A model generated the notes under the pieces. It was given only the letters and a program-made list of their open reading frames with translations, had not been told where the DNA came from and made no database searches. DNA of 64,000 nt from Patiria pectinifera (Eukaryota; Echinodermata; Asteroidea; Valvatida; Asterinidae): NCBI GenBank assembly GCA_029964075.1, contig CM057142.1, positions 1,379,770-1,443,769 on the forward strand, in the 5' to 3' direction. Positions 25,621-39,834 of this stretch are shown one piece after another. Position numbers and translations under genes: made by a program. Positions within the stretch are counted from its first letter, which is position 1; each line of letters opens with the position of its first letter.

Positions 25621-28600
25621 TAACCGCAAAACTGCTTGACTACGAAACCCCTGACACGAAGAGAGCACTCTCCATAAATTGCTGCTCACTCTGACCACTG
25701 CTAAACATGGCAATCCTCTGTGACCGCAGACAATGAAATATGCAAGAATACTGCCACAACTCAGTAAGACTAACGTCTTTTTGTCTGACAGAGGAGCTCT
25801 TGTATGTGGAAATCCATGTTGATGAATGCATCTTGGCTCCTCTTTGTTTTTTTCTCGCATCACTCAAAGACGCCTTAACAGTTTGCCGTCACCCTTGCAT
25901 AACAAGAGATGCTTACAAGGTGTCTTGAGAGGCGCCAGTACATTGTATGTTGTTGTCTGACACCCGTTAACTCAACGATCTATCTGCTACATCAGAACCT
26001 TATTTCAATTAATAGAAGTTGACAGCACTGATTGAATTATAATTTGAATCAGATATAATTTAGCTGATTATTTTTTGATGTAGAAATTAAATTATACTTT
26101 TTTAAAAGGGGGGGGGGTTGTTACATGTATTTTGATATTTGATACGCACATAGTATACCCGTTATTTCTTTTTCTACATTATTTTAGCCCTTATGACCCA
26201 CTTAGTCTCAAAGTTATCAGACTACAGACTCCGTGCACGAACAAGAGAGGGTGGTTTGCGCACACATATGGGTGGACTCATTTTATTCTGAAAGTGCACA
26301 AAGCCATAGCGTCTTCAGTGCTCATCAGGTGCCGTCAGCAATGCATTTGACTGACTCTCCCATGGTCTCCCCCAGCTCTCCCCTTCATACAGTTGAGGGG
26401 GTACTGGTTCATGGAGCCCATGAAATACCAAGGCTAGACAACAACAATATCAGGTTCCCCAAAATGCCAAGGCAGTAGCATACACGTCTGACAAATTTCT
26501 CCTTTATTTCAATATCACTGCACTCACCCTAATTGCATTGAAATGAATACTATTTTGTAGATTAACTTCAATTATAAAAAAAACCTTGGAGTTAAACAGA
26601 TGGGACACTTGATACAAGTACATCAAGGACGGTGCTCGATGCAGGTAAATGCATAAGTCAGACAAATGTACAAATATGAAGTAGGTCAAGTCTTTATAAA
26701 CTAGATGTATGTAGGCCCGTTGGTATCTCAAATATGAGCATTGAGTTAAAAGTAGAGATTGGTTCTCATCTTACTCTGAAAAGAGAACAGGTGTGTAAAT
26801 GCATGCCCACTGCACGGTAAAAGCCACAACTGCTCCAGCAATAATGCATTCAGAGTCAGGTAAAAGCCGTAGGGCATTGCACTGATATCCAGCGTCTACT
26901 GACATTCACAGATTCCAGCACAAGTCACTCAATACCTTCAGTGCACAAAGCTCATTGAGCATCATTCACACACCAAAGATGTCTGAGTTCAAACTGTGAC
27001 AATATTTTGCATCTTTCAACAAGCGACTTTAAAGATAAAGAAATGAAATTGAGTCTGTGTTTACTAACAATGATTCATGAAGTTACTTGCGTGCCCATGA
27101 GGGTTAGGTTTGTCATAGCATGGTTCAATAAAGTCATGTCTTTGACTCTAACCTGAGCTTACTTGAAGGAATCCCTGTTATTTAAAGCTCATCACGCAGT
27201 GAAACCATCCTTTCCCCTCCTAGGAGGATTACCAGCACTACTCAGGTAAATCCAAGCCTAATTAGGTATCATAATTCCTATCACTGTGGCACGCTGGTCC
27301 AATGATTTAGGTCACGTCCTACATACATGACAATGAATTAGGTCAGGTTAGACTCAGGACTTAGCCTGGCCTACTTCAAATCGATGCACATGACTGGCCA
27401 GCCTCACTACGCATACCTCTCGGGCAGAAATAAGGCCATTGGATTTACATTGTGACACTTGCATGATTCAATGAGGAAACTGTGACTGTACACATTTCAC
27501 TTGTCATGGGAATATAATAGCAATTGGCATGTGAGACCAACAGATGGTGATTAATAGAAGACAGCATAATTGAGCTGGCTGGACCCAGCCAAGAAATGCA
27601 AACAGTGGATATGGATTTCAAGATTGGATGGAAAATAAATGAATATTGGTTAATTGTGCATTAAATAAAGCAGTGAACTTTGAAAGTGCATTACATCCCG
27701 AACGAAAAGTTCCAGGGACAGTGTTGGTACTTTCCTATCCAGCCCTCCCCCACCATCACTCATTTCAAAAGGTAGCCTACTAGACACTTTGGCATAACAA
27801 AGCAAGCACTCCAACAAATCCAACAAATGTACTTGATTCTCATTAGGTAATATACCAACAATCAAAAGAAATTTACACTCACAACGTGGGTTGACACCCT
27901 TAGAGTTGCAACATCCCCCCCCCCCAACTTACAAGGATCAGCTTTTACAGGGATGGTGTAAGAAAGAAGAATCCTGATGTACGTGTTGGACAAGATGGTA
28001 TTTTGTTGGTTGGAAACCAAAGTAACATCTTCCCTTCGAATAAGTGCATTTATCTCCCTTGCCTTCAATAATATCACTGTTGTTGAAGGTAAACATCAAT
28101 TTATCAATTTTTATGGATACCCAGATATTTTGATGATTATCAGAAACTAGGTTACAGTTCTTAATAAACTATTATCCTGCCATCTGATGCACCTGTTACT
28201 ATAAAGTAAATCAAACATCACAGAAAAAAATCCATTGATTTCCAAATGCAGAACCTGCCTTTCTGGCTAATTTTTAAAGAATTTAGTGAAATGTTTTGTT
28301 CCGCATTTTTGTTCAGGGAAAAAGGCATTTGAGGCGTATCTGAACACCTGTTTCTGGATGAAGAGAGGCCCATCGTCTGATATTGAGTACACAAATCTAA
28401 TGGTGTTTGACTGCTGACTTGATGGAACCCCACTAAGTGTCGTCAGTTAGTTCTAACAGCACTGGCTATGTGATATACTTCACTTGGGGAGGGGATACTT
28501 GACTTAAGCTATTCATGAGCAAGTATGAAATTGCCTTGCATTGTTTGCATCCAGGCTGCCAGGTCTGTGCACTGGTACTTCCTTGGCTCTCCAACATTAA

Positions 28601-29731
28601 TCGCCCCAATTCAAACTCCAATAATGTACACTATGTACCAGTAGCATGTTTGTTCTTTTTTATGCTTTTAATTTCTCTTTCTCAAAGTAACTATACAAAC
28701 ACTGAATACCGAGTAAGCAAAGCCTAGGTACTTGATACTGTCAGGCAGCTTGAAAAAAGAACTTGACCACCTTACTTAAAGTAGAACATCAAACTCATAA
28801 GTTCCTGTTTACTTCAGAAGATATCTTGACCACTCAATCACTGAGCTTGTTGGTTTAAATTATTATGTCCACTCATTACACAGTCCACTTTCTAATTTGC
28901 TTTACTCACACATTGTGCATCTTAATTGTTGAACCATCCATCTGTGTTTTTTTCAGACGAGGCATGCGTATTTTGGTAACCCTGTTGGTCAAACGAGCTC
29001 TGAGTGCTGCATTTCATTGGTTCCAAATCAGAAATGGCTTTTAAGTTTGAACGCCGAATCGATCAAGAAGTGGATATACAGTACATGTGCATGTACTTCA
29101 AGCAGTGTCAAGCAAACTCACTTGTGACTCCAAGTCACTGAAGAAGCGTTTAAAGAAGAATGACAAAAGAATACCATGTTTGGTATTTTGGTGTTTGGTA
29201 TTCGCTGCGACTTAATAATCTTAGATACCGGTATGAGTGTGTGTGTGTGAAATGATTCAATGAGATCAAAATACTAGAAGGTACACAGAACTGGAGTGAT
29301 AAATTACAATTGGTGTAATAACTTCGGATTGACTTCAAAGTGTGTACTGGCCGAATGGTCAAGGGTTTCTTGCTGATTCTCAGGTCCAGAGAGTCCATAA
29401 CTGAAGTACCACCAATGCATGAGGGTTATAATAATCAAGTGGTCAGTGGACATTTCAGACTGGTCAAGCCGTGACAAGACTATGTCCAATTTAAAAATCA
29501 TGTCAGTAAGGTCAAGAGATTGTAAACAATGTAGACTGCTGCCAATGAGAATTTGAAAACCAGGACAAGATAAATACTCCCCAAATTTTAAAATAAATCT
29601 ATACTAGCAGGTCAAGTGTCCCCGAAATCTGGGACTGTGTTATAATGCTTGTGCCGCTCCACCTTTTTATCCCTTTAAACAATACTTTGAGCAAGAAAAA
29701 CTTGGAGACTAAAATAAATTGGGTTTGGACG

Positions 29732-30231
29732 NNNNNNNNNNNNNNNNNNNNNNNNNNNNNNNNNNNNNNNNNNNNNNNNNNNNNNNNNNNNNNNNNNNNN
29801 NNNNNNNNNNNNNNNNNNNNNNNNNNNNNNNNNNNNNNNNNNNNNNNNNNNNNNNNNNNNNNNNNNNNNNNNNNNNNNNNNNNNNNNNNNNNNNNNNNNN
29901 NNNNNNNNNNNNNNNNNNNNNNNNNNNNNNNNNNNNNNNNNNNNNNNNNNNNNNNNNNNNNNNNNNNNNNNNNNNNNNNNNNNNNNNNNNNNNNNNNNNN
30001 NNNNNNNNNNNNNNNNNNNNNNNNNNNNNNNNNNNNNNNNNNNNNNNNNNNNNNNNNNNNNNNNNNNNNNNNNNNNNNNNNNNNNNNNNNNNNNNNNNNN
30101 NNNNNNNNNNNNNNNNNNNNNNNNNNNNNNNNNNNNNNNNNNNNNNNNNNNNNNNNNNNNNNNNNNNNNNNNNNNNNNNNNNNNNNNNNNNNNNNNNNNN
30201 NNNNNNNNNNNNNNNNNNNNNNNNNNNNNNN
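29732..30231. other. Assembly gap of 500 N
   Basis: There are exactly 500 undetermined bases. The same length occurs at 55232-55731, which indicates a placeholder size and not a measured gap. Confidence 0.99.
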
Positions 30232-33200
30232 GGGCAGGTTCGTAACAATCTTATAAAAAGTTCCAACAGAAAACACCACCACCCCCCAAAAAAACCACAT
30301 ACAAACAAAAAATACCTTGAATTTAGAAAGTAACAACTTAATGTAAGTCTCAATGAAACAACTTGGCCAACAAAAAATAAATAAACAACATTTACAATAA
30401 AATGACACAAAGATTGACCCATCATTTGAAAATGAAAACTTATTTTGTATAATTATGAAAACCGTACTAAATCAAAACTCACCCATTTTTATCAAGTGTT
30501 TATTATCACAACACATGTTAAATATAAATCCTCTGGGATAAGGTGTATCAGATCCTTCCTCACTGATCATTAAACAAAAACTAAAAAAACACGCTCCATA
30601 ATAATGACTGTTGCAATGCCAGTCACTGCTTGCTCCAATTTGTTTACCAGTGAGGTGCTATTAATAGACATGACATCGCCTCTCGCCAACTACATGCGAC
30701 AAAGGTATTTAAGGGACCAGTTTTTCCTTTATGTTATTCCTTTTGTAAACTCGTCTGGACAAGTTTGGTCATAGAGGTTAGCATATTGATTGACCAACAC
30801 TTTGGAGTCCCCCTATTCGAGTAATACTGTTTGCAGTGTGATTATTATTTCTTGCTCTGTCACCAATGAATATTAATATCGATTCCTAGCTTTACACAAA
30901 GGGATTCTGTCTGAAGCTGTGTAAGGATTGGGGGGGGGGGGGGGTACGGTGGTCCTACCACCAATCAACTAGTAAACTGATTGAATGGGGAATACCCAAT
31001 GACAAAGGAGTTTACTCTCTGGCCCAAGCTCTGCCTTGATGAGTGCAGGTTCATGATTGACAGATACAGTATGCGACCACAGCATGAAGCCACGTCACCA
31101 AGTGTTATTGCTTCCATCTCTAATCCTTCTACCTCAGCCACCTGGTTTACCCAGCCATCTGAATCCAGCTCTCTGATTGGCTATTACCATGCCAGCTCTG
31201 CTTCATTAACATACAATAGGTTACATCTGGGAGGTGCCTCTGAGAGAGTTTAGCCAGTCGCCCAGGGGCAAAGCCTAAAAATAGTCACTCCCAACTGGCC
31301 TCCAGATAAAAAAATATGGAAATAACCATCAAAACAAAAAATCTACAGGCAGGCCAATAATAAACCCTAGTTGCCCAGGCCATGCAAATGCGGTGAGGAT
31401 ACTTTTTTTTATAACCACAAAAGGGCATTTATAAATGCACAGCCTAGGCCATTTGACTTTAAAAACTGATGGTACAGCATATCTGGTAACTCAAGGTAGT
31501 CTGTTCTGCAAGTTTACTGGCAGCTTGCCAAAACTTGAAACCACTTCAAAGTGTGTTGGTTGGGCATGGGCATTGTGACTATGATAAACTCCAAATTTAG
31601 CACGACTGATAGTGTTGTACCTTCTCATGAGCTAACCTCCAGATAAACCCATTTATATCATAGGGTACATGTAGTTAGTAAGGGTCACAAAAGGGGCAGG
31701 TCTGCAACTACCCACGCCAAATCTTTTACTAGATAGGCCCGGCTTACCGGCTATAGCTCAGAAACACCACAATTGTCTTAGACCTCACTTCTACGTGCCC
31801 AAAATGCGACTTGTGAAGTCTGTTTTCTTTAATTTAAGCCCATGTAAAAATGATCAGAACACCACAACACTACTTAAATTTGTACCTAAATAGACTGAAT
31901 CGTTTATTTTACTTTGGAGAGAAACTGTGTTACTTATCACATTTCATTGAGCTTTTTGCAAGAAGCTTATAACTTCACTGTTCATTCTATTTAGCACATT
32001 TGTAAACAATTTGTAAATGCACCTGAAATGTTAGCATTGTTCTTAAGTTCAATTGAATGTACATTGTAATGTTACCCCAAATCTAAGATGCAGGCCCTGA
32101 TCACTGACTGGCACATATACATTCCCCCATGCTGCTAGAATGATCAGTGCTGTCCAACCAAATCTCAATATTTCTTCCTGTTTACTGTGAAGTTGTGAAC
32201 TACAGCGCTTCCAAACCACACTTCCGTTCAGAAGTGGACAGAAGCGGAAATTATGTTTAATAGGCAACCTTCGGTATGTTATCATAGGAATTCAAAACCA
32301 TACATCAAGGCAAAACTGATATCAATTGTCTCTTCCTTGTCCTCATGAAAAGAAAACCCTGAAAAAGTCCGCCCTAAAAATTAATTTTCCAAGTCTGTTA
32401 AAAAGTAAAAGAACGGAGCCACGGCTTTCATGATACAAACTACAAACAATTATTCAATACTTAAATTGGTCTGCCAAACCGTTTTTTTTTGGGGGGGGGG
32501 GTGTTTTGGAAAATTTTACCTTCTTTTTGATGACAAAATGAAAATGATACATGCTGTGAGAAGTGCAATCCAATGTGTACAACTGAACTGGAGAACCGGT
32601 ACCTTTAATCAATATACTCATCAACATTGAATTACACATTTTTAGGTAGTGTTTGACGAGATAAGCATTGTTCTTCCGGTTCGGCAGGCTTCCGGTGTTG
32701 CGTGTCTAAAGTGGCAACATCTGGTGGTCTTCCCACTAACTTTTCTAACAATCTAATGATCATTGTACTGCTCATCTGCTGAGATTGGCGTGGTTCAAAA
32801 GCTGTCAAATGTGTCATAAGGCCATGTTTTGCAATTTCCTTTATTTTTATTACTTATTCTGTTATTGATTTTTTTGCATATATCTGAATAGACACTTCTT
32901 TGTTTATTTACCTTTTCTATTTCTATGATGACATCTCTCTTGATGACACAACAAATTTGATTTGTTTTGTGCAACAGTAAATTTACTCAACACCTGGACA
33001 AATTACCTTGAATGATGTAACAATGCAACTTACTAATCCGCCAGCTAGACAAATATGTATGATAAACACTAATCAATGATCAACCAAGTTAACTGACATT
33101 TGTGGGTGATATGTCAGTTGCATATGTAATTCTATCTCAAACACAAGACGATGTTGACAATTGTGACGGGCAAAAAATGTTTGCTACCGGTAGATGTTTT

Positions 33201-36200
33201 CGAAGTGCAGGTAGTAAAAGTATTTGGTAATGAGGTAAGGGAATGTTGAGAGAAGACTATGCCCTTCCCTACCCACAAGAAAACTAACAGAGCTCCCAAG
33301 ATTATGATCACTCAGCGGGCACCTTGTATTGGGTCTTCTGTAATTATTATAAGATGGAATCTGAAATTACTGTTGTGTTTCCAAATATGTCAGCCAAATT
33401 GACCAATTAACAGCTTAGTTCACCTTTCTGATCGAACTGACGTCACAATTTGGCTTGCACGCATGGTCGGATTACACTGCTCAGACATATCAGACGTTGG
33501 ATACGGAGAGGGCTAGCTCCGTTGGACAACGGGTGATACTCAGACTAGGGAATGGGTGCGTCAGGACAAACATTGAGGCAGACCCTCCCCAAGATATTTG
33601 GTTATAAATCTTACTTCCTTCTGTCCCATATGAAATCAAGTTACATGCTCACCTTTCCCTAACATTACATGTAAAGAGAACGCTAGGAATGATATATATA
33701 TACCGGTACCTTCATTTTTACACGAATCCTTCTCCACCACAGGTTTCATTTTATTCCTTTTTTTCCTTCTTGACTGATCCATACTTGGCACAAACATATA
33801 GCGGATGGAGTCCAAACTTTGCTGCTCGTCCTATTCACGTGCCCTAGTACAACATGTACATTCACTTCCATAGTCAGACAGTGCATTGAGTGTGTATCTT
33901 ACTGTAGGTTTTATCCAATGCTTTATGGTGCGTGTTGCCACAAGGGCAAACAGACACACCTACTAGTGTATACATGTAGTAGAATGGAAGCGTATAAAAC
34001 TATTTTAAAGTGATAACATTCAGCTGAAGGTCCACTAGTTCAAGTGCCACCAACAGTGTACTGTAGACTTCAACAGGTACATGTAGGTATTCAAGTATTA
34101 TGCTAATGCAGACTGTACTTCACTACAATAGTAGCTTCAATAGTGAAAAGCAAAATGTCGACCCATACTCCATAACTATACACGGTGCATTATAGTGTAG
34201 AGTACCGGTACGTGTGATGTGTGATGGCTTGTACGTACCGGTACATGTACAAGGTCAATGCACACAAGTTAGTGTGGAACTTCCAATGAATATAACTGAA
34301 CCAAAAGCTGCACAGCACAAACAATCAACCTACCAAATAAATATATGAGACATGTAAATATTCGACATTGTCCCAATTAAAATAGTATTTCCTTAATTTC
34401 AGTTAATAAATTATTAATTTCAATGAATTTAGCTACACTATGTATAAATAAACTTTTCATTTGTCCCAGTGATCTTTTATTTAAACTTTGTTTGGAAAAC
34501 AAAACAAAGGATCCATTTACAAAGTTCCAAAGTTGACAAAATCTAACCTTAAATAAATTGTTAAAAAACCTGCTAACCGACTAGCGCACATATCGGGTGT
34601 ATAGGTGCACTTGAAAGGAGTCAAAGGTCTGAAGTGTTAACCTCTTTTATTTGGAGAATACACAACTATTTGCCCACTATGCTACAAACAGGGCATTCGT
34701 TTCCAAACATTTTCCCCCCTAGTTTAGAATATTTTCCCTAGTTAATAAAAAAAAATGCAAGGCACATTGCCACTTATTTAAACTCGCTAGGCATTTTTGC
34801 TAGCATGTAACCTCAATCCTGAAAACTCCTCCAACTACCTCCATGAAGCCTCAATCCTGCAAAATTCTCCATTATTTCTTGAATGTGGTACTAATTGGAG
34901 GGTGACCACTGCCTCAATCCTGTAAAATCCTCTGACAATCACTGTCAATATGTTGAGGCAGAGCCAGTGACATCCTGGAGCAGTGCGGAGGATTTAAAGT
35001 ATAATCTAGGCCTAAATTTATGCACGGCTGAGCATAAACAACACAAGGTCCGACCCAAGACCTTAGCACAGTGCATCCTCCAACATCAGCAACACACTTT
35101 TGCCATGTAACCTCAATCCTGCAAAATCCTCCATTTTGCAAAGAAGATTTTGGAGGATTTGGGAGGGTCAGGGTTAAAGATGAACTTTTTATTTGTGGGA
35201 TAAATGTTTTACCTCTTCTAATACCACGAAAAAAACCCAGACGGAATACAAGGAGAGCCTCTCCCGTATTGCATGTGAGTGCTGTGCTCAGCATCTGAAT
35301 TAAGCAAGATTCTTTTTATTCAAAAGATTTTTTTTTAAAACTTTTTATAACGATAGTGGTAAACAAGTCCTACAAGTGATCATATCTTCTCCAGGTACCT
35401 AGATCACTTGCAGAGGAAGTACATGTTTTGTAACTTGTCTGTGTAGTAGCTTGACCTAATAAGGTAATTTGTCCTTTTGTTGCCCTGTACCACAAAATGT
35501 TGACATCTTGCCAAACTCCTGCTGAATGCATTGCACAACTGTCAACAGGTAGCAATTCATTGTTATGATTCAGAGGCGGTACCTCGCTAAGCACACCTGA
35601 ATGATGGGCAGTCAAGTGCAGAGAGGCTCAAACTGGTCGGTGTGGCCCAAACAAACTAATCCGCCATGAACAAAGAGAACAACGTTTGGCATTTTCATTT
35701 TGAATGAGAAATGCATCAATTGAGTTTATGAAATGCAAGCCAATTTGACTGGTAGGCCTTCATCTTTAAAGTTGAATGCAAAAAAAATGAAAATGAAATG
35801 GTTGGCCTAACAAACACAAATCATCCATTGTGAGGCAAAGTACAAAGGAGATACGTGTAAAAGCAGAGCTTAACTCTAGTCATCGTCTGCTCATAACAAT
35901 GGGGCGGTTACAATCAGGGCAAAAATACACTGATTTTAGAGGACGCCTTAAAATGTGAATTATGCTAATTCATACGTTGCAATTTTTTAATGTAACCTTT
36001 TATAGTTTGACCTATTAAAAAAGAACACCTTACAACTGCAGTGAAAACGATTGTTTTTCTTTCATTTGAAAAAAAAAAATATCATTTTCAAGAACTACAT
36101 GAATGGACTTTTTTGCATGTTATTCTGTGCAAGTAGACAAGTTTTTGAACAAGGGATTTTTCATTTCAATTTCTATTCAGTTTCTATAATTTAATTTTAG

Positions 36201-38792
36201 AATTAATTTCAAACCTTTAACCCCCCCCCTTAAAAAACAGAAGAAATAGCACTGAAATTGTACCATCAATTTTTTTTATATCTACTTATGATGGTATGTA
36301 CTTTAGTTTTTCTAGCAGGTGACCACTGATGAGACGAGGGCTTTTCAACCTTGAGGTGTAGATGACCACATCCTGTCAATCAAAACAAAGGACCTGGACA
36401 TTTTGACCAGGAAATACAAGTCTTGTGCAACGCGACTGAACAATTAGAAAGAGATCCCATAACCTAAATCCAAAGCAATGATTTTCTTATTTTAGGCCTA
36501 TGGCAACAATTTTCTCAAACTGCAAGGATTGCAGAGGATGTGAAATTAAACGGCGTGGGTGGAAAGTTGTGCGTATATTGCAGGGTATATTTATTAGTAC
36601 GAAAAAAGTAATTACAGCTTCATGAGATTTGACACAAATCTAACATCAACTAAATGCTATTACACAGAAAAAGTCATTGACCTAACTTAGTAACTTAAAT
36701 GCAGATTAGAACTCACCATAAAATTAAAGAAGAAAAAGGAAGTTGAAGAAAGATCTGTGAATAAACAGAACTGACCTACATTAAACATATGCAACTGATT
36801 ATCATTACAAAGGTTATTCATCCCTCCTCTATGATGACTTCAAATTCCTTACAGATGTGTTAATTGCTTGGTTGACCTCACAGTCAGGTCAAGCGATACT
36901 GACAAACAAGAGACACTGGATGAGAACCATGCCTGGTGTGACTCCATTTATTGTAAATGAGTCGGACAATGGTCACTGAATTCCAAATATCTAAACCTCT
37001 ACCAAAACAACCGAAGTGTTGAAGTCATGTTATCATCAACACTGATGTCCCGGACGGTCTACTAATGACTCAAACTCAGTGACTTGTTAAACTCAATTAT
37101 ATGATGTATACATGCATATTTTTGTTACCAAATCCCAACTCTCTTCAGATTGTTACATTTTTGAGGATAGGCAATTCGTAAGAGATAGCAAGTAACCAAA
37201 AAATGTAAACAATCATTTAAAAAGAAAGTAAACGGAAACAAATGACATGGGATGGGACAAACATTTCATGGTTGGTCTGAAATTCAGGATCATAATTTTA
37301 GAATAATATTTAAAGGTACCGGTATTCTTTATCCCAACTACACATATCTGGGTGTCATATAATCAAATCTACTATCACCAAGTCCAACTATACGCTGCCC
37401 ACTACCAGGTTCAATGATCATTGTCGACCCTATTAAGTGTCAACGGTCTTCACACACTCGATTAATTTAATGTCTTCCCTAATTGCTCAACTGACCTTGC
37501 ATCAGGTCAACCGATGACCGTAGGTCAATATTAGCATAATAATAAAACCTCTGGCTCCAAGTTTAGCATACAATCTAGTTAAATATACATGCGTTTTTAT
37601 TATTAATATGGGCGGATAGTTAAATATAGTACTAGATAACTATTTATCAGCTGACAATCGATTATTCAAACTTAGAGCCATAAAATCTTTTGAGCCTTTC
37701 CAAACTTTATACGTGTGACCCCCCAAATCTCAGGTCAGTTGTTGAAGGTTTTGTCTGTCTGTCTTAGTTGTGGTCAGTAATATTGTGAAAGCCAGGAGAT
37801 AATTTCCTGTGGTTTTGATACAATGGGAAATGGGGACACTTTGGAATCATTTATGGAACTCTGTAAAATCTCACGCTATAAAGATAGGCATAACAGATCA
37901 AAAAAAAAGTTTGTCATCTCAGCCATTTAGAAAAAGAACCACACATTCCAAAACAACCACGAAAAACTTTGTAGACTTTGAACAAAAGACTCCTCCACTG
38001 CTCCACTTACTCAATTCTAGTATAGTAAGACACTCAAAACTGCAACAAATTGTTAGGACTCAAAATGCTGAAAACAGTTTAGGGGCAAACTGTTCCCAAG
38101 AATAGGGCCTAATACTTTTGAACCAAATTCAGTAAGCATGATGTCACTTTTTTCACTATTTATACAAGCCTATTGATTTTTCACTTTGTCTTGTCCCATC
38201 TGTTCCATTCTCGTATTTCAGAAATACCAAATTGCTGACTTGGTGAATGGAAGACAAGTCTCAACATGCTCATGATCAGATGATGACATTTTCATTTTTA
38301 TTACTTGCATTATAAATGCAAGCAATAAACATGAATGGATGAATCACCGTGACAACAGGTGTTGGACTTCCTATTCTACTTCAAACTCAAAGGGGAAGTT
38401 TGCAATGGAAGTTGTAAACCTGATCAACCCTAACGTCATTGATTGCTTTCCATATTTCCATATTTTTGAGGGTTTCGAGAGCCATTCATGGGTCTTTTTA
38501 TGCAGTGGTGCTATTGAAGCTGTTGGCAGTATGAATTTGACTTGAAAATGTGCTGGTATGGCCTGGAGGCATTTGGATAGTAAAATCAAAAAGTTCCTGT
38601 GGACAAATTTATGAATGACTCATCGTATAAATATTCGGACAGGAAATGAATAAATCTTGCTCCACCCCTTTTTAACATGAAAAAATGCCTCATAAACCAC
38701 ATTTATTTTGCCTGCATATTTGTACACCAAACAAACTTTAAGTAAAACGATCATTGTAAAAAATCATCTCTTATACTATTGTGAATACCCGG
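30232..38792. other. Non-coding stretch, likely intronic or intergenic
   Basis: G14 near 30930, T8G10 near 32482, a full CRE TGACGTCA at 33438-33445, the CCTCAATCC cluster at 34811, and palindromic TACCGGTAC words near 33700, 34203 and 37317. If the minus-strand gene continues leftward, its second coding exon (entered in phase 1) could lie here, but I could not pick one out. Confidence 0.55.
34811..35160 (+). repeat. Four direct copies of CCTCAATCCTGCAAAATCCTCC-like word
   Basis: Related 22-bp words occur at 34811, 34849, 34912 and 35111. The first and last also share CATGTAA just upstream. The last copy is followed by an inverted match, AAATCCTCCA (35124-35133) against TGGAGGATTT (35151-35160). 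The spacing is irregular, so this is a cluster and not a simple tandem array. Confidence 0.75.
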
Positions 38793-38794
38793 TA

Positions 38795-39022
38795 GGTCTC
38801 TCTCAAAGACGGCCATCTCTGTAGAACTGCAACTGCGTATTTTACGCAATCAAGCATGCATTGCACACACAGTGTTGAAAATATTCTAAACACGCCTGCT
38901 TGTTGCTTTAAATGTGTTCGAAATACATGTATGACGCAGCCCATGCGCGTTATGCAAGTTGACGCTCAAAATGCCGATGCACGTGGCTGTTTTGTAGGAA
39001 ATGACGTCATTTAAGAGAGACC
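38795..39022. mobile_element. TA-flanked MITE carrying a CRE, copy 2, next to the coding exon
   Basis: The left end is GGTCTCTCTCAAAGACGGCC and the right end, on the minus strand, GGTCTCTCTTAAATGACGTC. TA lies at 38793-38794 and 39023-39024. It is 228 bp. The interior matches copy 1 at several blocks (ATGACGTCATTT, GTAGGAA, CCATCT-TGTAG), with the middle much diverged. TGACGTCA is retained at 39002-39009. It lies in the presumed first coding intron, about 140 bp past the splice donor of the exon at 39160. Confidence 0.88.
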
Positions 39023-39159
39023 TATAGACCAAAGTTAGCCTGCAATGAAAAAAACTATCATTAGCTATTTATCAACTACAAATCCCCTACTTTAGAAGAA
39101 TATTTTAAGTTGGGGTTTTACATGAAATGAAACTGTACTATGTGTAGATTAATTCTTAC

Positions 39160-39834
39160 CTTGCATCCGTCTTCTCATCACTTGTTGGTTTCTTCCGTCG
39201 CTTGAGTTACTTGACAGACTTGAGATTCGTAAACGAATTAACGTCTCGCAGAAGACCGGAGTTGATGGGGGAGTCTGAGTGGCGGCAGAATGGAAGTATC
39301 TAGGGGCGGAGCCGTAGCCAGATGATAAGGGGGAGGAGTCACAGTGGGCTCCAGGGAACATCCGCCCGAGGTAGCTCAAGGTATGGGTAGGCGTTCCTCC
39401 TGAACTGACCCGTCGTGTTCTTGGGCCTTCCTGTCCCGAGTTGCCTGGGATGTTGATGGGTGATGAGGTGGCGTTGTTTGGGGAATCAGTCTGAGATGGA
39501 ACACTCAACGGTAAGGATTCAAATCCTTCAAATGTGTCAGATTCTTCTACATCTTCCATCATCATCACCTCATCATCTGAAATCTCCACATCAATGCAAG
39601 CATCCTCCACATTCTCCTTCTGCATCATCTGTAAGGTCTCTGGATCCAGCTCTATGGTGACTCTGTGTTTGTAGACTGGATTACAATACCTCGATGGTTG
39701 GTCACTGTGGTCAAGGCAGGTTTGGTCAGTCCAAGCTGACTGATAGGACTCAGGAAGTATCTGGCCGATGTCTGTCCGTTTGCGTAGTCGCGTCCGCACT
39801 CGGATCTCCAGCTCACTCATAATACAGCAGTGTG
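39160..39834 (-). CDS. First coding exon of an unrecognised, probably disordered protein
   Basis: The minus strand reads ATG at 39820 and stays open to a consensus donor (exon AAG, intron GTAAGAAT) whose last exon base is 39160. This gives 661 coding nt: 220 codons plus one base, so the intron is phase 1. Upstream of the ATG a pyrimidine-rich tract ends in CAACAG with AG at 39836-39835, so the exon starts at 39834 with 14 nt of 5' UTR. The protein has a basic N-terminus (RTRLRKR, residues 9-15, nuclear-signal-like), a short ordered-looking stretch around 50-65, an acidic segment (about 67-101, with runs of D/E and MMM), then a Ser/Thr/Pro-rich tail. That tail has six SP/TP sites (S113, S120, T143, S163, T183, T187) and an RRVS site at 136-139 that fits a basophilic kinase consensus. 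A second basic cluster (RRRM) lies at the exon end. I recognise no family. The composition suggests a regulatory or nuclear protein, which is inference only. Downstream exons should lie to the left, but I could not identify any. Confidence 0.8.

Larger units (their letters stand above)
24221..29731. other. Non-coding stretch
   Basis: C and A homopolymers near 24324-24365, the 30-bp duplication, the AGACGAC palindrome, G9 near 26108, C11 near 27906, and three TTTGGTATT-like words near 29177-29200. No gene recognised. Confidence 0.65.

Noticed and set aside
29599-30425. Frames of 200-270 codons across the first gap
   Set aside because: Most of their length is N; the flanking residues do not look coding.
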